DNA of 64,000 nt from Tanypteryx hageni (lineage: Eukaryota > Arthropoda > Insecta > Odonata > Petaluridae), in contig CM054118.1 of NCBI GenBank assembly GCA_028673005.1, positions 60,135,401-60,199,400 of the forward strand. The letters are read 5' to 3'. Position numbers and translations under genes: made by a program. The notes beneath the pieces were generated by a model. The model did not search any database and was not told where the DNA came from. It saw nothing but the letters and a program-made list of their open reading frames with translations. This document shows, piece by piece, positions 1 through 11,149 of this stretch (positions within the stretch are counted from its first letter, which is position 1; every line of letters starts with the position of its first letter).

Positions 1-2985
1 TAACTTTACAGACATAAATATAAACAAAATGAATGTAACTTTAATGACAAACCATGCTGCGTACTCAGCATAAACAAAAATAACTCTTTCAATCGCTCGT
101 ATATTCAATCCGCCGCGTCTGCTCGAAGGACGGAGGTAAAGCAAATAATGAGTCACACGACCAGGTGCGCTGCGTATTCAGTACGCCACGGATGACTAAT
201 ACTATTATCACTCCGATTATTAAGCTACTACAGATCTTTGAGGTACGAAAACTTTCTCATTTTGAAGTCAAAATGGCACTGAAGGAATACACAAAGTGTC
301 TTGGATGCCAGACAAAGCAGCATTGCCACATTGAAATTCGTAAAATTGGCGCCCGCTTGAGGGTTAAAAAGTTGCTTTTTTACTTGTTATATTATGGGAA
401 ATGGAAATCGCCTCCCCTGGAGTCAAACTCTGGTACTTTTTCGCATTTATTTCTTCATTTAATTTTTATAACTGAATCAAACATTACTGCGAAATTTCAA
501 CCTTCTACCTAATTGGGAAATTTGTTAAAAACGCGTTAAAATGTGCAATTAATGACGTCAGCGTTATACATAAACAAATACATCTAGCCATTTATTTCAC
601 TAATAGTCCATGAATCCCCTTAACTGAAAGGAGTAATGTTTCTATGTATTCTCTATAGGCAGCAGTGGCCGATATAAAAAGTGTGTAAGTAGTATATAAT
701 ATGTTCTGGTAAATTTATACAAATGACGGCGGAATGATGGACTATAATATTCTTTTATTTCCCTTTTCGGCATTTGCCCACCCAATCACCGCCCACATGG
801 TGAGGGATAACTGTGCTTTTGGAATGTGAGGGGCGCGTAAGAACTCTGAGCGGTATTAACCTGACATAGCAGTCACTGGAACCTATAACCAAAACGAGTT
901 TATGGCTCACCAAGAATCTTCCCAAAAGTAGACAAAGGAAAATCAACAAATCGTTCCCGAGATACCAATTCAAATCCTTGCAATAAACAACAAATGAAAT
1001 CGGAAATAGCGTAGGGGTTATTTTCGCTGGATAATTCGCAAGATGTTCCGATTGTACAGTTTAATACATTTATACTGTTTATTTGCAGGTTGGATGACAT
1101 TCTCATTACACACACAGACACCCGCAGACAATCATCAGGAGACCTTAAAACATGTATTTCCGTTGATATCTCGAATTCGACTTCTTTTTTAATGAAAACA
1201 ATATTTCGTGTACGGAGAAAGTAAATATATTACATCTCTTAGTAACAACTTACTAATAGACATATTTAAGAATATTTAATATCATTCAAAATACTTCAGA
1301 TTAAATCATATGATTATCTTAACTTTGGCAAATATCTTATCTCTATACGGAAGTGGTAAAAATTTTACCCGAGATATATTTCGTATGGATTTCATTTTCA
1401 TTCACGCTTTCCTTACAAAATATTTTATGATAATTCCCTTTATTCTTCAAATTTGGAAGCATGAATAGCTGTCATCATGTTTGTTTCCGACAGAGATTAT
1501 CCTACAGTAGCCTAAAAGAGGAGAGAGTCAATCATTTGATATGATAAAATATTTGTTCATGTTGGGATTCACAAAAACGGTAATTACTTGTATGTGCATC
1601 AAGCGATATTATTTTTGAATACGAAACTTTTACAGACCTTATCCAAAAGTAGTAATGAATGTTATTTTTTTAAAGATTTCATTTCAAGTTGCATGATAAA
1701 TATACATTCTGATACTTTTTGTGGTGATTTTTACCATTTAATTGAAAAATGTATATAAATTTTAATACTCGTTAAATTAAATAAATTAATCAGAGAGATC
1801 AGTGTAATCCGATCAATATTGATTGATTCCTGATACCGGCCTATAGATTCTACCTAGATACTGACGTTAACTTTTTCCACACTCTTTCCTCATCTCTTTC
1901 TCTCTCTTCCAGTCTATCAGGGGAAAAGCCCTTTATCCGAAATCGTCCACAAAAACTATTACCTCTCCCATTCAAACGAGGGGTCCTTAATTGTCGGGAT
2001 CATTAGTCTGTTCTCAGCCAATGGATCGACGCTTTTGCTGGCTCCATTTCTCTCGTTCTCTCTCTCTCACTCTTTCGTCTTCCATCTTAACCTCTCTCCA
2101 GGATTGAACTCGGAAATCAATCCATTAACTTCTCCATTTCTAGGGGCAGGAGTTGAAGTAAGGGCAGGAAAAATAGTAATCTGCTGAGGTAGAAGAGGTG
2201 TTTAAATGTATCATTAAGCGATAAGTGGGAAATAAATGTTAGTTCAGAGACTGAACCGTCTAAGGACGGCGAGGTTGGAGAAAAAGGAGAAGCAGAGAGA
2301 ATGGAGGCAAGGAATAAGAGGGAGAAAGAGCATTAGGAGGAGAAAATCCATGAGGATTAAGAGTAGGAGAAGAGGATTGATAAAAGATAATAAGGAGAGT
2401 AATGGAGAGGAAACGGGGCGAGTGAAATGAGAAGGAAAAGGAATGTTATGTGAGTCGTTGTTGTTGGGGTGCGCGTGTGTGTGAGGGAGAGGGTTGGAAA
2501 TAGAGGGTGGATTGGATTGGAATGGGATTTGTGGACTTGTGGGCTTCTTCCACTGGCGGGGTCACTCCCGACGATTACTCCAAATTTACTGCAACGAGAG
2601 AGTGAAACTTGATTGTCCCGCTCATCCCGAATAGGCGTCCAGCTACGCGCGACCTCATAACGTTCTATGGACCCCGTGTCACGGGGTGGTGCCGCTCAAA
2701 CCTATCCCCTTAAGGCTAGTGAGGCTTTCTCGTCAGAATCGCTTGATAGCTTAGGTAGATGTAATGCAGGACAGCGTGTTATAATTGTCCATTTAATGTT
2801 CTAAGGTTCTGAAGGGATGGTGGCTTTCGTTGCAATTTGCAATGAATTCAATCCATCGTGATTTTGCTTGAAATAATCCATTTTCGTTTGATTATAAAAG
2901 GTTGTGAAGCATTGAAAATAATTTATTTTGAAAATCGTGGACTGATAGCTCAAAACGCCCAATGTGCCACCTTTTTATACTTACA
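1..2985. other. Intergenic, no gene recognised
   Basis: Holds a perfect CRE (TGACGTCA, 553-560), a pyrimidine-rich patch (1885-2100) and a GA-rich patch (2270-2440). A 73-codon minus frame at 900-1121 has ordinary amino-acid composition but no motif or splice context I can use. Confidence 0.5.
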
Positions 2986-2989
2986 TAGC

Positions 2990-3400
2990 AAATTACCCGG
3001 GCTTTGCCTCGGGTTTACAGTTTCGAATTTTTGATGCTCATTTCACTCAGTAATATTTTCATTCGAACTCAAAGTACTCTCGAGATAAGTGATCAATATT
3101 CCCCTTAATTGGTATGAAAAAATTAAATATAGGTTCCATTTTTTATATTTTGCTAAGAATATTCTAAATAAGTTGCGTAATTTTACAAAAAATTAACACG
3201 GGCCTCTCTCTCAGAGTATGATTCGTAATGTCACCTCCTCCTTACAAAAATCAAAATTCCAGCTCCGAGTTGCACATTCACATGGTCTCATTAGTAAGTA
3301 GCAAGTTTTATGTCTCTAAGTTTCTTGGTTTTCGAGAAATGCTTTCCACACACAGATACACCTCGCATTAATTAATATAGATATATGTGTAGATTATTCT
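2990..3400 (+). repeat. Probable RTE-type retroelement debris
   Basis: A short GC-rich hairpin (ACCCGGGCTTTGCCTCGGGT) opens a ~400-bp unit ending in ACACACAGATACACCTCGC and an AT tail. This shape, a GC hairpin head and an ACACAGATACAC tail, resembles 3' remnants of RTE-type LINEs or their SINEs in arthropods. No coding sequence remains. Confidence 0.3.
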
Positions 3401-3924
3401 TTGGCATAACAGCGCAAATGTGGAATGTGTTACTGCGATAAATATCATTTTTATGCCAAGTAAGCATCGTTTGCCGTTACTTAAAAAGCATTGCGTGACC
3501 ATGTAAATTTTGTGCCAAAAAGTTTATATATGAAAGAGATGGGTAAGTTCTCCTCTCTTTACATTGTTTCCTAGCGGTCATACGACCAAGCCAAAATAGT
3601 AATCCTGCATTAAGAAAATAAATAATATAAGAGATTTGTATGAACAGTCAACGAATAAATTAGAAGTAGAAAAACAAAATAAATAATCATAACATAATTA
3701 AAAAAGTAAAATATTTTATTTATTAATTAAATAATACAAAAACTTCTGAATCACACTTGTATCGGCGTGTTGCAATATTGTTTTAAGTTCCAGATACTTT
3801 ATTCGTACATTTTAACATAATAAGGAATTTTGTGCCCACTCGGGTCCTTTTTTGTGAACCTTAATGGCTATTAACTTTAAGAGGAGAAAAGTACTTAATT
3901 TATATGATTGGCACCAAATTCTAG

Positions 3925-4313
3925 TTTACATTCTCAATACGTACTCTAGGGTAACGTATTGTTCCATGAAAAAAATCCATTTCGAGACTTCAACGAAAAT
4001 ACCCGTTCTGAGGTCCCATGAACACGTTTTGACCATTTTCTCGATGATGTATGTGATAGATTTTTGTGGTTGCTCTCACTCAAAAACTATTAATTAAATC
4101 ATCTCGAAATAATTTTTATTAACGGAATTAGAGTTGATTAGTTTACGGTTCAAATCAGTCAACCGGAAGTGGGTGTTCACTCTTGTCATTTACCCGTTTT
4201 TTATTTTATCGAATATTTGCTTTAATACTTGATCAATTTATTACTGGAATAAACGTTGTATGTAATCTAATTTTCTAAAACCTTTGTTCGAAACATTTTT
4301 TCATAGAGTACAT
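3925..4313 (+). repeat. Family A interspersed repeat, copy 1 (3' truncated)
   Basis: Starts ACATTCTCAATACGTACTCT, then shares the family's blocks: TTTCGAGACTTCAACG, GAGGTCCCATGAACACG, TTTTGACCATTTTCTCGATG, CAAAAACTATTAATT, and GTCAACCGGAAGTG. It breaks off where copy 2 begins. Confidence 0.7.
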
Positions 4314-4885
4314 CTTTACTTTCTGCATATACGAAATATAGAGAATGTATTGTTTCATGAAAAAATCTAATTCGAGATTTCAACGGAAATACGTTTTAAA
4401 GTCCCGTGAACAAGTTTGGACTATTTCCTCTATGTCTGTGGGTGTATCTGAGTGTGTGTTAGTGTGTCTGTGGCCGGGATATTGTGGGTGCTATTGTGGG
4501 TGCTCTAACCAAAAACCTATTAATCAGGACAACAGGAAATTTTATATTTGACAGATTTGTTAAATGGAAAAGAATTGATTAGTTTTTGGTGAAAATCAAT
4601 AAGCCGGAAGTGTGTTTACTCTTGTCACATACGTTTTTTGAAGTATTTGCTTTAATGTTTGATAAATTTAAAAAAGTACCGGAATAAACGTTGTAGAAAA
4701 TTTAATTTTCTACAATCTTTGTCTTAAACATATAATGCATTGTTGAAGAGATATTCAGAAAATAAAAGGTTATAGCTGCCACACCACCTACTGCCGACTA
4801 TTGTTAACATGTTACACCCCTTGTTATTTTATTAATTGTTGGAGATTCGAGATCATATTCACTCTCAGATGGCTACGATTTGTTT
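4314..4885 (+). repeat. Family A interspersed repeat, copy 2
   Basis: Abuts copy 1 head-to-tail. It has the same block order and continues into the 3' half (a CCACACCACCTACTGCCGAC block, then TTATTTTATTAATTGTTGG). The 3' end is replaced by T-runs and a Penelope-like end. Confidence 0.7.
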
Positions 4886-4899
4886 TGTTTTTTTTTTTT

Positions 4900-5041
4900 G
4901 TTTTTTTTTGTGTTCGTGTGTTTTACGTGTCTCTTTGACGCCCCCAGCAGCCTGCCAGCTTGGTCCTTAACTTAGTAAGTGTCCGCTGGGCTTCCCTCAA
5001 CATCTTGTTGCCACCCTCATCACTACCTTTTCTTTTCCTTA

Positions 5042-5043
<2 letters not shown>
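4900..5043 (+). mobile_element. Penelope-like (PLE) end fragment, copy 1
   Basis: The block GTGTTCGTGTGTTTTACGTG, then GACGCCCCCAGCAGCCTGCC, then CCCTCAACATCTTGTTGCCA runs into a (TA)n tract. The same blocks in the same order occur, diverged, on the minus strand at 5340-5160. Termination at TA microsatellites fits Penelope-like elements, whose GIY-YIG endonuclease favours such targets; no endonuclease or RT remains, so the class is an inference. Confidence 0.4.

Positions 5044-5044
<1 letters not shown>

Positions 5045-5091
<47 letters not shown>
5045..5091. repeat. (TA)n microsatellite, first tract
   Basis: About 23 TA units, flanked by an inverted pair (TACCTTTTCTTTTCCTTAAG and, on the other side, CTTACGGAAAAGGAAAGGTA). 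It is the centre of the first palindrome. Confidence 0.95.
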
Positions 5092-5092
<1 letters not shown>

Positions 5093-5122
5093 CAACTTAC
5101 GGAAAAGGAAAGGTAAAATGAA

Positions 5123-5334
5123 TATATGGATGTCAACAAGGTGTTGGGATGAGGAAACCCAGTGAGCACTCACCAATCAGACGACTTCAGGTTGGCGAGG
5201 CCCCGGGGATGTCGAAGCGACACACGTAAAATAACACAAAAACACAGAAACATCACAAACGTAAAGCTTTCGGAACTACTCCTTCTTCAGCTACAGAGAG
5301 AGAACTGTTCCTCATCCCAACACCTTGTTGACAT

Positions 5335-5341
<7 letters not shown>
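5123..5341 (-). mobile_element. PLE-like end fragment, copy 2, inside a perfect 34-bp inverted repeat
   Basis: 5123-5156 and 5308-5341 are perfect reverse complements (TATATGGATGTCAACAAGGT... ). Between them the minus strand carries CTGAAGAAGGAGTAGTTCCG then AAAGC (5290-5264), followed by a TTTTGTGTTATTTTACGTGT stretch shared with copy 1. The CTGANGA...GAAA pattern is the hammerhead ribozyme core known from PLE termini, but the pairing here is imperfect. Confidence 0.45.

Positions 5342-5401
<60 letters not shown>
5336..5401. repeat. (TA)n microsatellite, second tract
   Basis: About 32 TA units directly after the right arm of the 34-bp inverted repeat. Confidence 0.95.
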
Positions 5402-5403
<2 letters not shown>

Positions 5404-6004
5404 ATATAAAACCTAAGGTACTTTTAGAAATGCAACAGAGCTGAAATTTGGCATTGAATATAGATCATTGATTACAACCTCTTGAAAAAATCCGTAATTT
5501 CAGAAAATGTAATACATAATGTGTTTTTTTCCCCCAAAATTCAATTTTAAACGCCCATAAGAAAAGCATTGAAAACTGTGCAGGGCTATATTGAATTGCT
5601 TTTTTAAATTATTTCACATTAAGATACAAAGTCGCTACATGCACCATACTGTGAGAAAAAGATTATTTTTGTAGGAGACAGAATACAAGTACATGCTGAA
5701 TTTGCGTAAAAACTTGACTTTAATCCTAAATTATGAAATTGTTTTCGGTCTTTAACAATGAAAAATATTACCTACCATGTTAAATGAGAAATCTAACTCT
5801 TTAACTGTAAATTTCAAAAATTAGAGACGCAAAGATAAAAAGGGAGAAAAAAAGAAGAAAGGAGGTGAAAGGTCAAATAAAATAAAAAACAATAATTTAC
5901 ATGGTTAGTTGGTGTTACTCCACGACGGGACCTGAAGTCGCTCACACATTCAGTCACTCGATCGCACAAGCAATAATCCTAAATATGGAAAAAGTATAAA
6001 AAAG

Positions 6005-6118
6005 CCTGGTTTACGAGATATTAATCTGCGCCAGCCACACCGTTGCTAGAAGGTTTGTGAGTTTGTACGACCGCGACAGGGGCCTACTAGACAATCACAA
6101 ACACGCGCACACGTACAC
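6005..6118 (+). repeat. Diverged repeat copy 1 upstream of the Gypsy relic
   Basis: Shares an ordered series of short blocks with 6622-6755: a TGGTTTACG block, CACACCG(T/C)TGC, (A/T)AGGTTT, GCGACAGGG, then a CA-rich block of AATCAC and CACACGTACAC type. Direct orientation, about 620 bp apart. It may be non-coding sequence of a retroelement. Confidence 0.4.
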
Positions 6119-6621
6119 GGCGCTGTACTTAGCTATTTTAGCATCCGGGACAAACTATGAAATATGCGCCCCCTCCATAAAAAATTCTTTAATTCCTATA
6201 TGGATTTAGGGCGAACAATTAATAAATAAAACTAAATTATAAATATAAATTCCTACTATAAATGGACATGATTTAAATACATAATTATAAATATGATTAC
6301 ATAGATAATTATAGACATACATAATTTATATACATAATGTATAAATATTTTAATATTAAAGAGTTATTGTATGTGATTTAAATGCAGCAAACTCATCGGT
6401 AGCATCATCGAAATTTATAGTTTTTGCTATGGGTAATGTCTGGAACAAATATAGTAGTGAAATCTCCCATGCTTGTGATAGGCACAACTTGCATTTAACA
6501 ATGTTTTCACTCTTTAGTTACGTCCGGGGCAGATGCTCCGCTTGACCCGTCCTAGTTACAGCGCTGCACGTACACACGAAAAGGTAAGAGGAAATAATAG
6601 GAATAAGGGTGGGAAATAATA

Positions 6622-6755
6622 CTTGGTTTACGGAAAATTAAACCACGTCAGGGACATAGTATCGCACACCGCTGCCTGTAGGTTTATGTGCCGTTAGGTA
6701 GCGACAGGGACTAATCAGACGAAGCAATCACGCACACAAGCACTCGAATACACGC
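6622..6755 (+). repeat. Diverged repeat copy 2 upstream of the Gypsy relic
   Basis: Partner of 6005-6118 in the same orientation, ending about 95 bp before the first recognisable reverse transcriptase codons. Similarity is patchy, so the pair is old or only partly homologous. Confidence 0.4.
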
Positions 6756-6849
6756 ACGCAAGATCTCTAATATTGAGGTAAACGTATACCTATTTCGAAG
6801 GCAATGCTCTCATCGTTACCTGATGTGTAATCACATTACAGTTTAGAGT

Positions 6850-9110
6850 TGCTGTTTACGCGAATGCCGTTCGGGGTCAGCAACGCGCCAGCCACTTTCG
6901 AGAGGTTACTGGAGATGGTTCTTCGTGGACTATCGTGGAAGAATTGCCTGATATATCTGGATGACGTGATTTTATCTGGATTGACATTTTAGGAGGATAA
7001 CCTGGATGACGTATTTTCAAGACTACGAGGCGCAAATCTGAAATAAAGTCCAAAGAAGTATCAGCTTTTCCCAAAAGAAGTCGAATATATAAGGCACATC
7101 TTCTCGGAGAATGGAGTATTCACCGATCCGGAGAAGACCCAGGTAGTCTGAGAGTAGCCAATTCCCAAAGGCAAACATGAAGTGCGCAGTTTCCTTAGGC
7201 TATTCACGTATTACCGGTAATTTGTTGCCAACTTCGCAACCATTGCGAAGCCTCTTCACAAAGTTAACTGAAGCGAAACAACCTTTTTATTGGACTGAGG
7301 ACGCAAAAAAGCCTTCGAACAACTGAATACTTCTCTCTCTGAAGCCTCTGTGCTCTGCTATCCGTTGCCAGGGAACCAGTAAATCGTCGACACGGACGCC
7401 AGCTACGTTGGTATTGGAGGAGTGCTTTTATAGCTCCAAGACGATCAAGAGAAGATTATCTGTTATTTCAGTAAAATATTGACGAAACCGGAAAGAAATT
7501 ATTTTCACACGTCGTGAGCTGTTGGCCATTGTGAAAACGTTGAAACACTTTCAAAACTATTTGTAAGGACAGAGCTTTACGCTGAGCACTGATCACGCAG
7601 CTTTAAAATGATTGTTGAATTTCAATAACTTGGAAGGACAGGTTCCCTGGTCGATCCAATAAATACAGAAATACAATTTTGTTATTGAACACCGCCGGAG
7701 GAAGTCGCATGCTAACGCCGATGCACTTTCTCGCCGACCGTGTCGAATTGGCTACAATCACTGCGTATGTCAAGAGAAACGCGAGGCTGTAGTCCTTTTA
7801 CAACGGAACACCGTCACCGACCAGGAGGAACGTTGGAGTTCTGCGAAATCTAGGGTCGAGCAACACGCAGATAAAGATATCGGATGTGGAAGCTGGAAAG
7901 CGACCCGCTTGGCGTGCAATCGCCGATTGTGACGTAACAAACAAAAGTTACTGGGCGCAATGAAATTCGCTAACTGTAGAAGACGGCGTACTAAAACAAC
8001 GTTGGGAATCTGCAGACGAAAAAACAACTCGACTGTAGCTGATGCTACCAAAGCAGCGAATCCCCGAGGAGTTACGAAAAATCCAAGACGGTGCGACTGG
8101 TGGGCACTTGGGCGTGAACAACACACTGTCGAAAGTGCGAGACAGATTGTATTGGCTAAAGTGTCGTAATGATGTCGAATAGTGGTTCCGCGAGCGCGAC
8201 GTGTTCGCCGCTAGCAAAGGATTAATGAATAAAAATCGGGTAAGTTTGCAAACGTAAAATGTCGGCGTTCCCTTCGAGAAAATAGCCGTCGACATCGCGG
8301 GTCGTTTCCTGTAATTAGGAAAGGGAAGAGATACATATTAGTGGCCATGGATTACTTCACTGAATGGCCGGAGGCATACGCCATCCCTGATCAGGAAGCC
8401 GCTACTGTTGCAGAAACGCTCGTGGCTAATATGTTTTCCCGTTTTGGCGTGCCTATGGAGCTGCATCCCGATCAAGGTAGAAATTTCGAATCTCGCCTCT
8501 TTCAAGAAGTTTGCCGGCTCCTGGGTTTAAAGAATACGTGATCCACGCCTCTGCATCCGCAATCGGACGGCATGATTTAGATTCAACAAGACCTTGGGAG
8601 AACATCTGCGGAAGGTTGTCGGACGGGACCAAACCGAATGGAACAGGCACTTGCCACTTTTTTAGTGGCATATCGATCGGCGGTACACAATAGTACCAGT
8701 GCGACACCGGCAAGTTTGGTTTTCGGCAGAGAGCTACGTTTATCGTATGACATAATGTACGGAGTGCCGAGAGTCAGACCGCATCCAGTGGATCTGTAGA
8801 CTGACGAATTAGAAGAGCGATTGGCAATTGTACACAAAATCGCTCGTCGAAGCTTCGCCGTAGCCAGCGGTCGGATGAAGACGCGATATGATAACCAACA
8901 TAATTCAATCGATTTCCACGAGGGTGACCATGTCTGACTCTATAACCCAACCAGGGCCAAGGGGAGGTCGCCTAAGCCACAGTAGGCATGGGAAGGGCCT
9001 TACAAAGTAATTACAAAACTGAACGATGTAGTTTTCCGAATTCAGAAAACTCCTAAAGCAAAGATTAAGATAGTCCACGTAGACAGGCTAGCACCTTATC
9101 ACGGTTCCGG
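6850..9110 (+). pseudogene. Decayed Ty3/Gypsy-type pol (RT, RNase H, integrase)
   Basis: Domains appear in Gypsy order in broken frames. The end of the reverse transcriptase is at 6855-6980 (RMPFGVSNAPATFE, then the catalytic YLDDVIL). RNase H is at about 7381-7740 (DTDASYVGIGGVL; STDHAALKWLLN; ANADALSRRP). The integrase runs from about 8060 to 8560: a D-W-F-T/S-like core reads MDYFTEWPEAYAIPD at 8347, with HPDQGRNFES after it. A C-terminal region continues to about 9103 (VDRLAPYH). In-frame stops (the first is TAG at 6990) and frameshifts occur all through, so it is a dead copy. Gag, protease and the RT front are missing upstream, and no paired LTRs were seen. RT-RNaseH-INT order excludes Copia. 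Confidence 0.85.
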
Positions 9111-9119
9111 CTCCGTTGT

Positions 9120-11060
9120 CGAAAAAAGATATTCTAGGAATGATCAGTATCGAAAAAATTGTTGATGTTTATTGAAATATTTTTATTATAAGCATGCTTT
9201 CGCGCCCCTTTTGAGTGGAAGCATGGTCATAGTCATGTCGAAACTTTCTTTAATAGACGAAAATTTAAACGTAAAAAAGTCTCGTGAAAGTTTGCGGCCT
9301 GCAGCTGTTAAAATTATTTTTCATTCGTTTAAAAGTTTTCCCTTTGCGTTGCACTGCTGTCAAAGTTTCTGCTAGTTTATTTCCGTCGTGATTCATTTTC
9401 CGCATTGATTTTTTTTTCACCGCGCGCTTTCCGTCCTCTTCTCGCTTCTCCTATGCTTGGATTCCAGTGTCATCCACACTCTCCTATCTCTCTTTGTCTT
9501 TTCTTCCAGCGAGCACTCAAGCGCACCTGCTTCCCTCAGCAGGTGGTCACTTTTGAGTGGCGATAGCGATATAAAGGAAACGTCTTTTTTCCAAATGACC
9601 CTTTCTCCTCCGATTCTTTTCTCCTTAACTTGTCCTGTTTTCCTCTTTCTTTCCGTCTTCCATTACTCTCATTCCTCCTAAAACTACTTCCTCTGTGCCC
9701 GGATATTTTCTATTTTTCTAAAGCGAGTATTGACACAAGGAAAGCGTAAGAGAATTTTGTGTGACGCGAGGTGGCACCCATTGAAATGTAAAAGGATGGA
9801 TTACTCGCAAGTTTCTATGAAGCTCCCTGTTACTATGATAGTTTTCTGAGATACGCAAAGAAATCAATGTAAATAGTTAGATTTGTTGACATTAAATTTT
9901 CTTTAATGCCTGTTAAGATCATCTTCTTCGTAGTTTCCCATAAAAAGCGGTTGACATACTGTACCTCTTAATAGATTTTGCGGCGTAGGTTAGGAACTGA
10001 TGACAATGCTGAGCGGGAATAAAGTTATTCACTAATCAAGCTGTGTTGGATGTTTTACGTGGGAATGAGTAATAAACTGCGTAGATTTTGAAAGTTTTCA
10101 TTTAATATATTTCTTAAATTTCTTAAAAAAATGCAAAGTATTTTATAAGTATTAACTGATGCATTATTATATTATGATTGTCTTTATTTTAGTTAGTATT
10201 TTAAGAGGTTATTGTGCAATTTTTGTAATATTTAGAATGTTTTATTTGTTTAATAATTACATTAAATATTTCGGTGGACCATCTTCTAAGACTGTTATAA
10301 AATTGCTAAATTTTGAATTGTAATTGAATATCTACTTGAATGCACAACTATATGTAGTGTACTGGGTGTTTACAATACGGACGTATGTATTCATTGATTT
10401 TATCTTTTATATTTTTCTATCATTATTTTATTCTGTTACATTTTATTTTTTGGTATTTTAGAATCATGTAACAGTTTGTTCTGTAATTTTATAGTTGAGC
10501 AAACTTTCAACAAAATAAATAAATAAGAAATACTTCCGAGTTTTGACCGCGTCGTAGTACATAGAAACCCACTTCGCAGACTACTTGTCTGGACTATTAT
10601 TATTATGGAAGTAATTATAGCCACAACTCCTTCGTCGTGAGAGTATCCTCTCACGTCCGTCTTCAAAACAGGCGTCCATAAACCTCTCCTCTTCACACTC
10701 AATACTTTTCCAACTTCAGATTCCGCTATCTCTAGTTGTTCGCTGAAATCTCTTTACTCCTTCGGCACCACCATCCGATTGCTCGGTAGTTCGCATTCGA
10801 CCTCAAACATTTGATGTCCCAATGGCTTCCAGGAAAGGAGAGGATAGGGAATATGAGATAGGGGCTTTGCCTCCTTATACGAATCTAGCAATAAAATGTT
10901 TTAGAAGGGCTTAAGAACTCGACTAATCGCAGCCGTATGAACGAGCTAAATAACAGAAATAATGAGGGGCACAAACGGCCGAACTCGATTTTAGTTTCGA
11001 AAACTTTAAACCTCGGCATAAAGAATAAGTTGCTAAATAACGTATTAAACACAGCAAAAG
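9120..11060. other. Intergenic between the Gypsy relic and tRNA-Leu
   Basis: Pyrimidine-rich at 9430-9680, AT-rich at 10080-10520, and a short ATTATTATTATGG patch near 10600 that could be a retroposon tail. No gene seen. Confidence 0.5.
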
Positions 11061-11064
11061 GTTT

Positions 11065-11148
11065 TGTCAGAAGTGGGATTCGAACCCACGCCCGGAAAAC
11101 CGGACTGCGACCTGAACGCAGCGCCTTGGACCGCTCGGCCATCCTGAC
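11065..11148 (-). tRNA. tRNA-Leu(CAG)
   Basis: The minus strand gives an 84-nt type II (long variable arm) tRNA. The acceptor stem GTCAGGA pairs with TTCTGAC, with one G-T wobble. Box A is TGGCCGAGCGGTC; box B is GGTTCGAATCC. The anticodon CAG lies at 11112-11114, and the discriminator is A as required for leucine. A TTTT pol III terminator lies just downstream (11059-11056). It looks functional. Confidence 0.93.
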
Positions 11149-11149
11149 A

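Noticed and set aside
5162..5416. 84-codon frame ending in repeated Tyr-Ile
   Set aside because: The C-terminal half is translated (TA)n.
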